Shown here: piece after piece, positions 1 to 8,713 of the stretch | How the letters are laid out: each line of letters opens with the position of its first letter | Position numbering within the stretch: the stretch's first letter is position 1 | Assembly (NCBI GenBank): GCA_016870455.1 | Contig: VGBN01000010.1 | Location: forward strand, 1 to 38,433 | DNA: 38,433 nt | Origin: Actinomycetota bacterium | GTDB lineage: Bacteria > Actinomycetota > Actinomycetes > Nanopelagicales > Nanopelagicaceae | Direction of reading: 5' to 3' | Made by a program: the position numbers and the translations under genes | The notes under the pieces: generated by a model | The model's input: the letters and a program-made list of their open reading frames with translations, nothing else | Database searches by the model: none | Told to the model about the DNA's origin: nothing

Positions 1-126
1 TTGTTTGAGAAGATGGCTGGGGTTAAATCAGATGCACCACTTTGCATGACCTGCGGCGTCAAAATGAGAATGGCTGGCTCCTGCTTTGTCTGTGAAGGAT
101 GTGGCAACACCTCCGGCTGCTCCTGA
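1..126 (+). CDS. nrdJ: Class II (adenosylcobalamin-dependent) ribonucleotide reductase, C-terminal fragment
   Basis: Open from window start; translates as LFEKMAGVKSDAPLCMTCGVKMRMAGSCFVCEGCGNTSGCS*, the Cys-rich zinc-ribbon tail typical of NrdJ. Confidence 0.85.
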   Translation: MFEKMAGVKSDAPLCMTCGVKMRMAGSCFVCEGCGNTSGCS

Positions 127-163
127 TCAGAGCAAACCGCTTTATCTTTGATAATGTTTCAGG

Positions 164-1387
164 GTGGAGCACAGTTTTAGCAGTAAGGTAATTGAAAGTA
201 GTTTCAAGGGTTTTCCGATAGATTCTTATGGGAAGACCCTTGCGGCATTTTTAGCCACAAAACCAAATTTATTCACCGCAAATTTTCAATTTCCAATCAT
301 GGTTGTAAATGAGGCAGCCCTTAAAAACAATATTGATCGGATGGCTAGTTACTGCAAATCAGTGGGTGCTGAGCTTGCTCCTCATGTTAAAACCACCATG
401 TCACCACAGATTGCCCAAATGCAAACTAATGCCGGCGCATACGCCTTAACCATTGCCAACTTCTGGCAGGCCAGCATATTTCTAGGCTTTGGCTTTAAGA
501 AATTGATTATTGCCAATGAGGTATTAGACCCATCAGCCATCGCTGAGATCTCTCACCTTAATAGAGATAAAGTTGCTGAAATTATTTTTTATGTTGACTC
601 ATTAGCAGGTTTAGAGATTGTTAAAAACCACACGCTAGCGGCCGGTGAGCAAAATCTGTTTATTGAGATTGGTACCGATGAGGGTCGGGGTGGAGTGAGA
701 GATTTATCTGAGGTAGAAAAAATTGCAAAAGCCATCGCAGCAGATAGCAGATTAAAACTACGAGGTGTTACTGGTTTTGAGGGTGCGGTACCAGCTGCTG
801 CTAGAAGCAAAAAAGGTGAGAAGAGATTGGCTGCATTTTGTCAAAAGATTGTGGCCGCAGCTGATCGGGCTTATCCATATAAGGCGGATGGAGTATTTAT
901 TATCTCGGCCGGGGGTAGCGCTTACTTTGAGATTGTGGCAGAGGAGTTAAATAAGTTTGGCAAAGAGAGGATTTTATTATTGCGCAGCGGTGGATATGTA
1001 ACCCATGACAGTAAGTATTATGAGGAGATATATCCATTTCGAGATTTAGATCAGAGGTTTAAGCCGGCAATTGAGGTCTGGGCTCAGATCATCAGCACAC
1101 CAGAGCCAAATTTTGGGGTGTTAAACCTGGGCAAACGCGATATTGGAAATGACCTACACAACCCCATTCCATTTGCCAAGTATGGATCTGGTTTAACCGC
1201 ATTTTCTGGTCAGATCGAGAAGCTAAATGATCAGCATGGTTACTTGAGAAGTAAGCAGGATTTTGCAGTATCACAGTTGATTGGATTGGGTATCTCTCAT
1301 CCCTGCACTACATTTGATAAATGGCGGTTAATTCCACTAGTCAACGACAATTATGATGTTGTAGATTGCTTGTATACATTCTTCTAA
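164..1387 (+). CDS. PLP-dependent amino acid deaminase / D-threonine aldolase-like (fold type III, DSD family)
   Basis: GTG start; PHVKTTMSPQ PLP-lysine motif and C-terminal SHPCTTFDKWR metal-binding-like motif typical of D-serine deaminase-like proteins. Confidence 0.85.
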   Translation: MEHSFSSKVIESSFKGFPIDSYGKTLAAFLATKPNLFTANFQFPIMVVNEAALKNNIDRMASYCKSVGAELAPHVKTTMSPQIAQMQTNAGAYALTIANFWQASIFLGFGFKKLIIANEVLDPSAIAEISHLNRDKVAEIIFYVDSLAGLEIVKNHTLAAGEQNLFIEIGTDEGRGGVRDLSEVEKIAKAIAADSRLKLRGVTGFEGAVPAAARSKKGEKRLAAFCQKIVAAADRAYPYKADGVFIISAGGSAYFEIVAEELNKFGKERILLLRSGGYVTHDSKYYEEIYPFRDLDQRFKPAIEVWAQIISTPEPNFGVLNLGKRDIGNDLHNPIPFAKYGSGLTAFSGQIEKLNDQHGYLRSKQDFAVSQLIGLGISHPCTTFDKWRLIPLVNDNYDVVDCLYTFF

Positions 1388-1412
1388 TCCCAAATTAATT
1401 AAAGGAGATCTA

Positions 1413-1796
1413 ATGCCTATCGAACATATCAATGCCAGCCAAGCCCCCGCGCCAGGTGGTTCTTACTCTCATGGGGTGGTTGCTAATGGCTTCCTATACA
1501 CCTGCGGTATGGGTCCAGTTGACCCAGCAACTGGAAAGATTGTTGATGGTGGGGTGGCTGAGCAAACTAGGCAGACTTTAAAGAACTTGCAAAAGATTTT
1601 GGATGTCAAGGGTGCAAAGTTTGCAGATGTAGTTAAGGTGACTGCTCACCTGCAAGATGTTAACCGAGATTTTGCTGCTTACGATCAGGTTTATCGGGAG
1701 TTTTTCTCTGCCCCTTTTCCAGTCCGTACCACAGTTGGTTCAGATTTAATTAACATTTTAGTTGAAATTGATTTTGTAGTAGCGCTTCCAAATTAA
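1413..1796 (+). CDS. RidA family (YjgF/UK114) enamine/imine deaminase
   Basis: RidA-like sequence (APAPGGSYSHGVVANGFLYTCGMGPVDPATG...); AAAGGAGAT ribosome-binding site upstream. Confidence 0.9.
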   Translation: MPIEHINASQAPAPGGSYSHGVVANGFLYTCGMGPVDPATGKIVDGGVAEQTRQTLKNLQKILDVKGAKFADVVKVTAHLQDVNRDFAAYDQVYREFFSAPFPVRTTVGSDLINILVEIDFVVALPN

Positions 1797-1800
1797 TCCT

Positions 1801-2598
1801 ATGACAATTGCACAAGATTTAGCTGGCAAGGTAGTGGTAGTTACTGGTGCTGGCCGCGGAATTGGACGCCAGATTGCAATCGGGGCAGGGCAAAGAGGTG
1901 CAAAGGTCGCAGTAGTTGAAGTAATTGCCGAAAATCTAGAGTCAACAGTTAAAGAGATCTCTGCGCTGGGAATAACGGCAGAGGGTTATCAAACTGATAT
2001 TTCCTCAGAGAGTCAGATTATTAAGAGTTTTGCTGCGATTGAAAAGGATTTTGGACAGATTGATTGCTTAGTAAATAATGCCATGATTCATGATCCTGAA
2101 GATCTACTGGCCACCTCACTTGAGGTTTGGAATCGCACTCTTGCTGTGACCTTAACCGGCAGTTTTTTAACTATAAAAGCCACCTTGCCCGGGATGATTA
2201 AGCGTAAATCTGGCTGCATCGTAAATATTGGCACCGTTAATGCCAAGGCGATGATTGGCAGTGACTCCTACTCAGTTGCCAAGGCAGGCATCCATGCGCT
2301 TACTAGAACAGTTGCCGTTAGATATGGTCCAGATGGAATTCGCTGCACAACGGTGGTGCCAGGAACTATTGCAACCGACGCTTGGCAGGCCAGGGTTGAT
2401 AGAAATCCACAAATTTTTGAAAAGTTAAAACCTTGGTATCCTCTAGGACGAGTCGGTACGCCAGTAGATGTTACGGAGGCGGTTTTGTTTTTACTTTCAG
2501 ATAAGGCGCAGTGGATTAGTGGCAGTGAGTTTGTAGTAGATGGTGGACTATTAGCTGGTTATGCCCCGATGTTTAAAATGGTTGAAGGTTCTGATTAA
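1801..2598 (+). CDS. SDR family NAD(P)-dependent oxidoreductase
   Basis: TGAGRGIGRQIA Rossmann motif, NNAMIHD, S-Y-x3-K (SYSVAKAG), C-terminal SGSEFVVDGG. Confidence 0.92.
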   Translation: MTIAQDLAGKVVVVTGAGRGIGRQIAIGAGQRGAKVAVVEVIAENLESTVKEISALGITAEGYQTDISSESQIIKSFAAIEKDFGQIDCLVNNAMIHDPEDLLATSLEVWNRTLAVTLTGSFLTIKATLPGMIKRKSGCIVNIGTVNAKAMIGSDSYSVAKAGIHALTRTVAVRYGPDGIRCTTVVPGTIATDAWQARVDRNPQIFEKLKPWYPLGRVGTPVDVTEAVLFLLSDKAQWISGSEFVVDGGLLAGYAPMFKMVEGSD

Positions 2599-2603
2599 AT
2601 CAG

Positions 2604-4202
2604 ATGAGTGAAAATACCTTCACCATTCGTGGGGCAAATGTAATTGATGGTAGCGATACACCTGCACAGCGCCTGGATATTTTAATTACAAATGGGGTTA
2701 TCTCACAGCTTGGTTCAATCTTGAGAGGTGCTGAAGAGGGCAAAGTTATTGATGGCTCTGGTTTAACTTTAGCCCCGGGATTTATTGATATGCACTCGCA
2801 TTCAGATTTAGCAGTTTTGACCGATAAACAACATTTAGCAAAGGTCTCCCAAGGGGTAACTCTGGAGGTAGTTGGTCAGGATGGACTTAGCTATGTGCCA
2901 AGTAATCCTGAAACCTTGCTTGAGCTACGTGAACAATTATTTGGTTGGAACTCAGATCCAAAAGATTTGAAGTGGGACTTTCACACAGTGGGAGAGTATT
3001 TAGATCGAGTTGATAATGGTTGTGCCGTCAATGTTGCATACTTAATTCCACACGGCTCGGTGCGCATGTTGGTTAGAGGAAATGAGCCTGGAACTGCCTC
3101 TGATGATGAGTTGGCGGCGATGAAACAGTTGACCCGTAAGGCAATGCAGGAGGGTGCCTTTGGTTTATCAGCTGGGCTTACCTACACCCCTGCGATGTAT
3201 GCAGATAATGATGAAATTGTGCAGCTTTGCAAGGTTGTCGCAGGGTTTGGTGGCTTTTACGCCCCGCACCATCGAAATTATGGTGCTAAGTTTTTAGAGG
3301 CAGTTATGGAGTGTTTAGATATTGCTAAGTTATCTAAATCTCCACTTCACTTAACTCACTGTCATATGAGCCACCCAAATTTTCATGGCAAAACTGGCTT
3401 GCTATTTGAACAGATACAAAATGCTGAAAAACAAGGGGTGGATGTCACTCTAGATACCTACCCATACTTAGCTGGTTCAACCTATCTGCATGCACTGTTG
3501 CCTTCTTGGGTCCAGGCAGGTGGCTCAAAGAAAACTCTGCAGCGATTGTCTGTGATGGAAAATCGGTTGAAGGTTATTTATGAGTTAACTGTCTCTGGCA
3601 GCGATGGTAATCATGGTGGGGTAGTTAACTGGCCAGCCATTAATATTGCCGGAGTTGAGAAGTCTCATAATATGCGACTTGTCGGAATGGATTTAGTTTC
3701 AGCCGCCCAGCTGGTAAATAAAAAAGTTGAAGATTTTTATCTAGATTTTATTATTGATGAGGAACTCAAAGCCTCTTGTGTAATTTTTGCCGGACATGAA
3801 CCAAATGTTCGAGCAATTATGCAAGATTCTCGTCACATGGTGGGTAGTGATGGAATTTTGACTGGCAATAGACCACATCCACGTGGCTACGGAACTTTTG
3901 CCAGATATCTTGGTGTTTATGCCAGACAAGAAAAGGTTTTAACAATGCATGGTGCAGTTGCAAGGATGACTGGCAGACCAGCAAAACGTCTTGGATTAAC
4001 TGATCGCGGTTTTATTAAGGTCGGCATGAAAGCAGATATGGTTTTATTTGATTCTCAAACAGTGGTTGATCGATCAACATATGAGCAACCGCGAGTAGCA
4101 GCTGCTGGATTTGAAATGGTCTGGGTTAGTGGCGTGGCCACATTGCGCAAGGGGGCGCGAACTGAGGCAACCCCAGGGCAGGGAGTAAGAAAAGTAGTTT
4201 GA
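2604..4202 (+). CDS. N-acyl-D-amino-acid deacylase (D-aminoacylase, amidohydrolase superfamily)
   Basis: APGFIDMHSHSD metal motif, HLTHCHMS, GSDGILTGNRPHPRGYGTFARYLG; characteristic of D-aminoacylases. Confidence 0.9.
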   Translation: MSENTFTIRGANVIDGSDTPAQRLDILITNGVISQLGSILRGAEEGKVIDGSGLTLAPGFIDMHSHSDLAVLTDKQHLAKVSQGVTLEVVGQDGLSYVPSNPETLLELREQLFGWNSDPKDLKWDFHTVGEYLDRVDNGCAVNVAYLIPHGSVRMLVRGNEPGTASDDELAAMKQLTRKAMQEGAFGLSAGLTYTPAMYADNDEIVQLCKVVAGFGGFYAPHHRNYGAKFLEAVMECLDIAKLSKSPLHLTHCHMSHPNFHGKTGLLFEQIQNAEKQGVDVTLDTYPYLAGSTYLHALLPSWVQAGGSKKTLQRLSVMENRLKVIYELTVSGSDGNHGGVVNWPAINIAGVEKSHNMRLVGMDLVSAAQLVNKKVEDFYLDFIIDEELKASCVIFAGHEPNVRAIMQDSRHMVGSDGILTGNRPHPRGYGTFARYLGVYARQEKVLTMHGAVARMTGRPAKRLGLTDRGFIKVGMKADMVLFDSQTVVDRSTYEQPRVAAAGFEMVWVSGVATLRKGARTEATPGQGVRKVV

Positions 4203-4203
4203 G

Positions 4204-4219
4204 GGTCGCCGCTGCGACC
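4204..4219 (+). terminator. GC-rich hairpin directly after the deacylase stop codon (possible terminator or processing hairpin)
   Basis: GGTCGC-CGCT-GCGACC perfect 6-bp stem; only a short T run follows, so termination is uncertain. Confidence 0.35.
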
Positions 4220-4229
4220 TTTCGGGCCA

Positions 4230-4258
4230 TTGATACAAAAGTGTTATTTTTCCAATCT
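4230..4258 (+). promoter_or_regulatory. Candidate sigma70-like promoter for the solute-binding-protein gene
   Basis: TTGATA, 17-nt spacer, CAATCT; would leave a leader of about 70 nt ahead of the ATG at 4339. Confidence 0.3.
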
Positions 4259-4298
4259 AACCCCCCTTGCTTGTTTTTGAAATTAATGATGGGCTAAG

Positions 4299-4330
4299 CC
4301 TCCCCCACAAGCATGTGGGATCCTAGGAGG
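4299..4330 (+). promoter_or_regulatory. 5' leader hairpin overlapping the Shine-Dalgarno of the SBP gene
   Basis: CCTCC.CCCACA-AGCA-TGTGGG.atccta.GGAGG: perfect 6-bp hairpin with flanking CCTCC complementary to the SD GGAGG. Confidence 0.5.
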
Positions 4331-4338
4331 ACTAATAA

Positions 4339-5583
4339 ATGAAAAAACTAACCAAGCGCAGAATTGTTGCGCTGGCTTCACTTGGAATGGTGGCAAGCGT
4401 ATTAGTTGCTGCACCAGCTCAAGCTAACACCGTAACAATTAAGGTTGTTACTCCTAATTACACAGATGCTATGCCGGCTTACTATGCCGACTTAAATGCC
4501 CGCTTTATGGCTGCTAACCCAACCATCAAAGTTGAGCATGAGAATCTAAGTTGGGATGACATCTTGGTTAAGGGTCGAACTTATATATCAACCAAGTCAT
4601 ATCCAGATGTATTGAACCTAAATACATTCTCTGAGTTTGCTGCTGAAGATTTACTGTATAAAACCAGTGATCTCTTCACTGAGGCAAAACTCTCTGACTT
4701 TGTTACCGCTTTCCGCGATAACTCAAAGTACAACGGAGTTGAGTATGCTGTTCCAGATTTGGCTTCAGCCCGTATGTTCTTTATTAATAAGGCTTTGTTC
4801 TATGGTGCAGGCAATACCAAGATCCCAACTACTTGGGCTGAGGTAACTGCTGCTGCCAAGAAGATCAAGGCTAAGTACGGATCAAGAGTTTATCCATTGG
4901 CTATCCCACTAGGTTCAGAGGAAGCTCAAGCTGAGTTCCAGATCTGGGCAGGTGGAAATGGTGGTCGTTACTTCAATGAGAGTACAAAGAAGTGGGTCAT
5001 CAACTCTAAGGAAAACCTAGAGACTCTTAATCAATTAAGAGCATGGGTAAAGGCTGGTTACACACAACCAAACCCAGCATCAACAAACCGTACTGATGCC
5101 TTTAAGCTATTTAGCCAAGGCAGAGTGGCAATGATCAATGCATCCGTGTTCTTCCCTTCAACATTGAAGGATTACAAGAGCAAGGTTGACTACGGTGTTG
5201 CGCCATTCCCATCTGCTAACGCAAGCAAGAAGCCAATCACACTTGGAGTCCAGGATTACTTCATGGCCTTCAAGAAGACTGGAAACAAGGATGCAGTTTC
5301 TAAGTATCTAAACTTCTTGTTTGAAGGCAAGAATTACGCTGGCTTCCTAAAGGCTGCCGGTGGATTTATCCCAGCAACTAAGTCAGCTTCAACTGAAGTG
5401 GATTCATCATTGCTTCCATTCATTGAGCAACTTCCAAATGCAATCTTCTACCCAGGAACACTAGGTTCTTGGGGTCCTGTCGTCGCTAAGATAACAACTC
5501 AAATCGGCACAGGTATTACCAAGAATCCAAAGACTGTTTTGGATTCTCTACAGAAGGATGCTGAAAAGGCTGGTACGAATTAA
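4339..5583 (+). CDS. ABC transporter extracellular solute-binding protein (family 1, sugar type)
   Basis: Sec-type signal peptide (MKKLTKRRIVALASLGMVASVLVAAPAQA), SBP-like body, permeases directly downstream. Confidence 0.9.
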   Translation: MKKLTKRRIVALASLGMVASVLVAAPAQANTVTIKVVTPNYTDAMPAYYADLNARFMAANPTIKVEHENLSWDDILVKGRTYISTKSYPDVLNLNTFSEFAAEDLLYKTSDLFTEAKLSDFVTAFRDNSKYNGVEYAVPDLASARMFFINKALFYGAGNTKIPTTWAEVTAAAKKIKAKYGSRVYPLAIPLGSEEAQAEFQIWAGGNGGRYFNESTKKWVINSKENLETLNQLRAWVKAGYTQPNPASTNRTDAFKLFSQGRVAMINASVFFPSTLKDYKSKVDYGVAPFPSANASKKPITLGVQDYFMAFKKTGNKDAVSKYLNFLFEGKNYAGFLKAAGGFIPATKSASTEVDSSLLPFIEQLPNAIFYPGTLGSWGPVVAKITTQIGTGITKNPKTVLDSLQKDAEKAGTN

Positions 5584-5614
5584 TTACTCTAAAAAGTAAT
5601 TAAAGGTTAGACCT

Positions 5615-5653
5615 ATAAGCGGGGTCGAGTGAGTAATCACCGATCCCGCTTAT
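5615..5653 (+). other. Strong intercistronic RNA hairpin between the SBP and permease genes
   Basis: ATAAGCGGGGTCG-(A)-GTGA-GTAA-TCAC-CGATCCCGCTTAT: 17-bp stem (one G-U, one bulged A) with a GNRA-type GUAA tetraloop, no poly-U tail. Confidence 0.7.
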
Positions 5654-5703
5654 AACACATTGAGTGGAATCAAAAGTTGATGGCTGGTTTGAAATGAGGA
5701 GCT

Positions 5704-6639
5704 TTGAGTAGCAAACTGCTAGTGAAGAGCGCGTCAACAAAAAGAAAGAGCTCTGTTGCAACTCATGATGTTTCTGTAGCAAGTGCCCTACCTTGGATTG
5801 GCCCCGCTTTACTCTTGATTATTTTGGTTGTTATTTGGCCGGTCGTTGAGTTAGTAAGAATTTCTTTCACCGACATCACAATTGCAGGTAGCTTGCTCGA
5901 TTTTCATGGTTTTGCAAATTATCGAGAGTTACTTGCAAATCCAGATTTATATCCAGTTGCCCGCAGGACTTTACTTTGGGTTTTTGGCATTGTGTTTTTC
6001 ACTGTGATTTTATCCTTACCTCTAGCTCAATTAATCAATCAAAACTTTCCAGGACGCAAGTACGTTCGTTGGGCATTAATCTTCCCTTGGGCAGCATCAG
6101 TGGTAATGACTTCTATGATTTGGACTTGGATTTTAGATGCCTACTCAGGTGAGTTTAATTTAACTCTTACCCAACTAGGTCTTATCGATGAGCCCGTGGA
6201 TTGGGTGAATAATCCCGGCAGTTCATTTTATGTTCTAATGGCAGTGGCTGTCTTCGTATCCATACCATTTACAACCTATGTACTTTTGGCAGGCTTGCAG
6301 TCGATCCCAAATGATATTGTCGAGGCTGCATCTGTTGATGGGGCAAGTCATTGGCAAACCTACCGACAAATAAAGTTTCCATTACTAAGAAATGCCTTGC
6401 TGATCGCAACAATCATTAATTTAATAAATGTGTTTAATTCTTTCCCAATTATCTGGATTATGACTCGCGGAGGACCAGGTTATGAGACTGACACCACCAC
6501 TACCTTTGCCTATAAGTTGGCTTTCATAGAATCAAACATGGGTCAATCAACCGCCCTGGGAGTATTTAATTTCATTGTTATTTTGTTAATAGTTAGTTTG
6601 TATCTAAAGCTAACCAAAGCTACTAGGACCGAGTTATGA
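5704..6639 (+). CDS. Sugar ABC transporter permease (MalF/UgpA type)
   Basis: TTG start after a GAGGAG RBS; multiple TM segments; EAA loop (EAASVDGASHWQTYRQIKFPLL). Confidence 0.9.
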   Translation: MSSKLLVKSASTKRKSSVATHDVSVASALPWIGPALLLIILVVIWPVVELVRISFTDITIAGSLLDFHGFANYRELLANPDLYPVARRTLLWVFGIVFFTVILSLPLAQLINQNFPGRKYVRWALIFPWAASVVMTSMIWTWILDAYSGEFNLTLTQLGLIDEPVDWVNNPGSSFYVLMAVAVFVSIPFTTYVLLAGLQSIPNDIVEAASVDGASHWQTYRQIKFPLLRNALLIATIINLINVFNSFPIIWIMTRGGPGYETDTTTTFAYKLAFIESNMGQSTALGVFNFIVILLIVSLYLKLTKATRTEL

Positions 6640-7478
6640 AAAGCACTAAAGCAAAAAAATTGACCGGTAAGAAGGTCGTAACTATTTCGGTCGCCTATTT
6701 GATTGCTTGGTTTTTCCTGTATCCATATATACACATGTTCTTAACTTCAGTGCGAACACATGAAGAGTTATACGCTTATCCAACCACCCACTTTCCTCAA
6801 GTTTGGCAGTGGCGAAATTACTTAGATTTATGGGATAACGCACCAATCGCAAATTACCTCAAATCAAGTTTAATTATCTCTATATCAGCAACAATTTTAG
6901 TTTTGCTCGTATCTTTACCTGCAGCCTACTTTTTAGCTAGATATCGATTTAGATTCAGAGGTGTGTTCTTACTATTAGTTCTTGCGACACAAATGTTTTC
7001 ACCAACTGCTTTAATCATCGGTATTTTTCGCGAGGTAGATTTCTTTAACTTACTTGATTCTTACTTAGCATTAATCATATTAAATGCTGGCTTTAATCTG
7101 GCTTTTTCTATCTGGCTACTAGCGGGATTTTTCTCCAGTATTCCAGCTGAGATAGAGGAAGCGGCGTTAATTGATGGTTGCAGCAGAGTGCAAGCACTGC
7201 GGAAAATTACCATCCCAGTTGCTTTGCCAGGTGTGGTCACTGCCATCATTTTCACCTTTGTCGCAGCTTGGAATGAATTTACAATTGCACTTACAATTAT
7301 TAGTTCAGTTGATAAGAAGCCACTTCCAGTTGGTTTGACTCAGTTTATTGGTCAGTACGATATTGCTTGGGAGTATTTGTTTGCTTCCACGATTATTGCC
7401 ATTATTCCAGTTGTAGTTCTCTTCATAGCTATCGAAAAGTATTTAGTGGGTGGGTTAACAGCCGGCAGCGTGAAATGA
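6636..7478 (+). CDS. Sugar ABC transporter permease (MalG/UgpE type)
   Basis: ATGA overlap with previous gene; EAA loop (EEAALIDGCSRVQALRKITIPVALPG). Confidence 0.92.
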   Translation: MKSTKAKKLTGKKVVTISVAYLIAWFFLYPYIHMFLTSVRTHEELYAYPTTHFPQVWQWRNYLDLWDNAPIANYLKSSLIISISATILVLLVSLPAAYFLARYRFRFRGVFLLLVLATQMFSPTALIIGIFREVDFFNLLDSYLALIILNAGFNLAFSIWLLAGFFSSIPAEIEEAALIDGCSRVQALRKITIPVALPGVVTAIIFTFVAAWNEFTIALTIISSVDKKPLPVGLTQFIGQYDIAWEYLFASTIIAIIPVVVLFIAIEKYLVGGLTAGSVK

Positions 7479-8677
7479 GTGGCATTAAATCCAACGCATT
7501 TACACTTGCTTACACATTTTTTAGAGAACCAGCAGAGAAAGTTATTCCTGAATTAAGAAGTTATGGGTTTTCTGGAATAAATTTAGCTCTTAATTATCAC
7601 AGCAGTCGTGATCTTTTGCTTCGTCAAGGACCGCAACTTGCGTATTTATCTGATGGATTTCATTACTATCAAGTTAATGATCAGGCGTACGAGCCAGGGG
7701 CGATCAAGCCAGAGCAAAAAGATCAACTTCCAACTAATCAAGTTTTGGATTCAGTGCTTAAAGTTGCCAAGGAGAATGATTTCGAAGTAAATGCCTGGGC
7801 TGTATATATGCATAACTCTGCAATTGGGATGGCTCATCCAGATTCAGTAGTTACAAATGCACTTGGAAATAAGTTTTTCTCAGAGCTCTGTCCTTCAAAC
7901 CCTGCCGTGGCTAAATATGCAGTAGGAATGAGTAAAGATTTAGCAAGTCGGGGGATTGATGGAATTAGAGCAGAGTCATTACATTTTCATGGAGCACGCC
8001 ATGGCGAACATCATGAGCGATTTTTTATTGAGTTAAGTCCAATTACTGAATTCTTGTTTGCATTATGTTTCTGCAATTATTGCAAGCAAAATTTTGAGGC
8101 GCGCAATGAAGATGTCGATAAGTTAATCTCAAAGGTTGCAAAATTACTTCTTTTAGTCTTTGAAGATAAGGATCCTTGGCTAGGTAAGCAATTGAATTTA
8201 TCAAACCTGGCTGAGGTTGCAGGTGAGCAAATCTTGAAATATCTCAAGTGTAGGGAAGAAGCAGTGACTAATCTTTATAGACAAATATCAGAGGTTACTA
8301 GCGGGGCCAAAATTAGCTTTAACTTTGTAGATCAAGCACCACTTCTAGACTTGAATTCACAGGATGCAATTTCAAATAGCTGGCAAGTGGGTATTGATAA
8401 TTCCCAAATAGTCCAGATCATAGATCGATACGAACCGTTGATCTATCGTCGCGAAAGTACTCAAGTAGCTAAACTTGCGGAAAACTATTTAAAGAACATT
8501 GCGCCTAATATCACAGCAATCCTTAGGCCTACTTATCCTGATTGCACTAGTGTCAATAATTTGTCTCAGAAAGTTGATTCTTTAGTTGGACTTGGCATAA
8601 GAGAAATAGATTTTTACCTTTTAGATACTATGCGTAAATCGGATTTAAATAATATAAAGAGCGTAATAACTAGCTAA
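7475..8677 (+). CDS. Uncharacterised TIM-barrel / glycosidase-like protein, no signal peptide
   Basis: ATG at 7475 overlaps the permease stop (ATGA), a better start than the ORF-track start; motifs CPSNPAVAKYAVG, GIDGIRAESLHFHGARHGEHHE and CFCNYCKQNF. Confidence 0.6.
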   Translation: MSGIKSNAFTLAYTFFREPAEKVIPELRSYGFSGINLALNYHSSRDLLLRQGPQLAYLSDGFHYYQVNDQAYEPGAIKPEQKDQLPTNQVLDSVLKVAKENDFEVNAWAVYMHNSAIGMAHPDSVVTNALGNKFFSELCPSNPAVAKYAVGMSKDLASRGIDGIRAESLHFHGARHGEHHERFFIELSPITEFLFALCFCNYCKQNFEARNEDVDKLISKVAKLLLLVFEDKDPWLGKQLNLSNLAEVAGEQILKYLKCREEAVTNLYRQISEVTSGAKISFNFVDQAPLLDLNSQDAISNSWQVGIDNSQIVQIIDRYEPLIYRRESTQVAKLAENYLKNIAPNITAILRPTYPDCTSVNNLSQKVDSLVGLGIREIDFYLLDTMRKSDLNNIKSVITS

Positions 8678-8713
8678 TTATTGTAGAACTATTCACTAGA
8701 TAGGGAGTGCACT

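Noticed and set aside
589-810. Antisense ORF inside the DSD-like gene
   Set aside because: Fully overlaps a strong CDS; composition explained by antisense reading; no recognizable motif or RBS
7367-7474. Upstream extension of the TIM-barrel ORF (MGVFVCFHDYCHYSSCSS...)
   Set aside because: Overlaps the permease in another frame; the ATGA-coupled ATG at 7475 is a much better start
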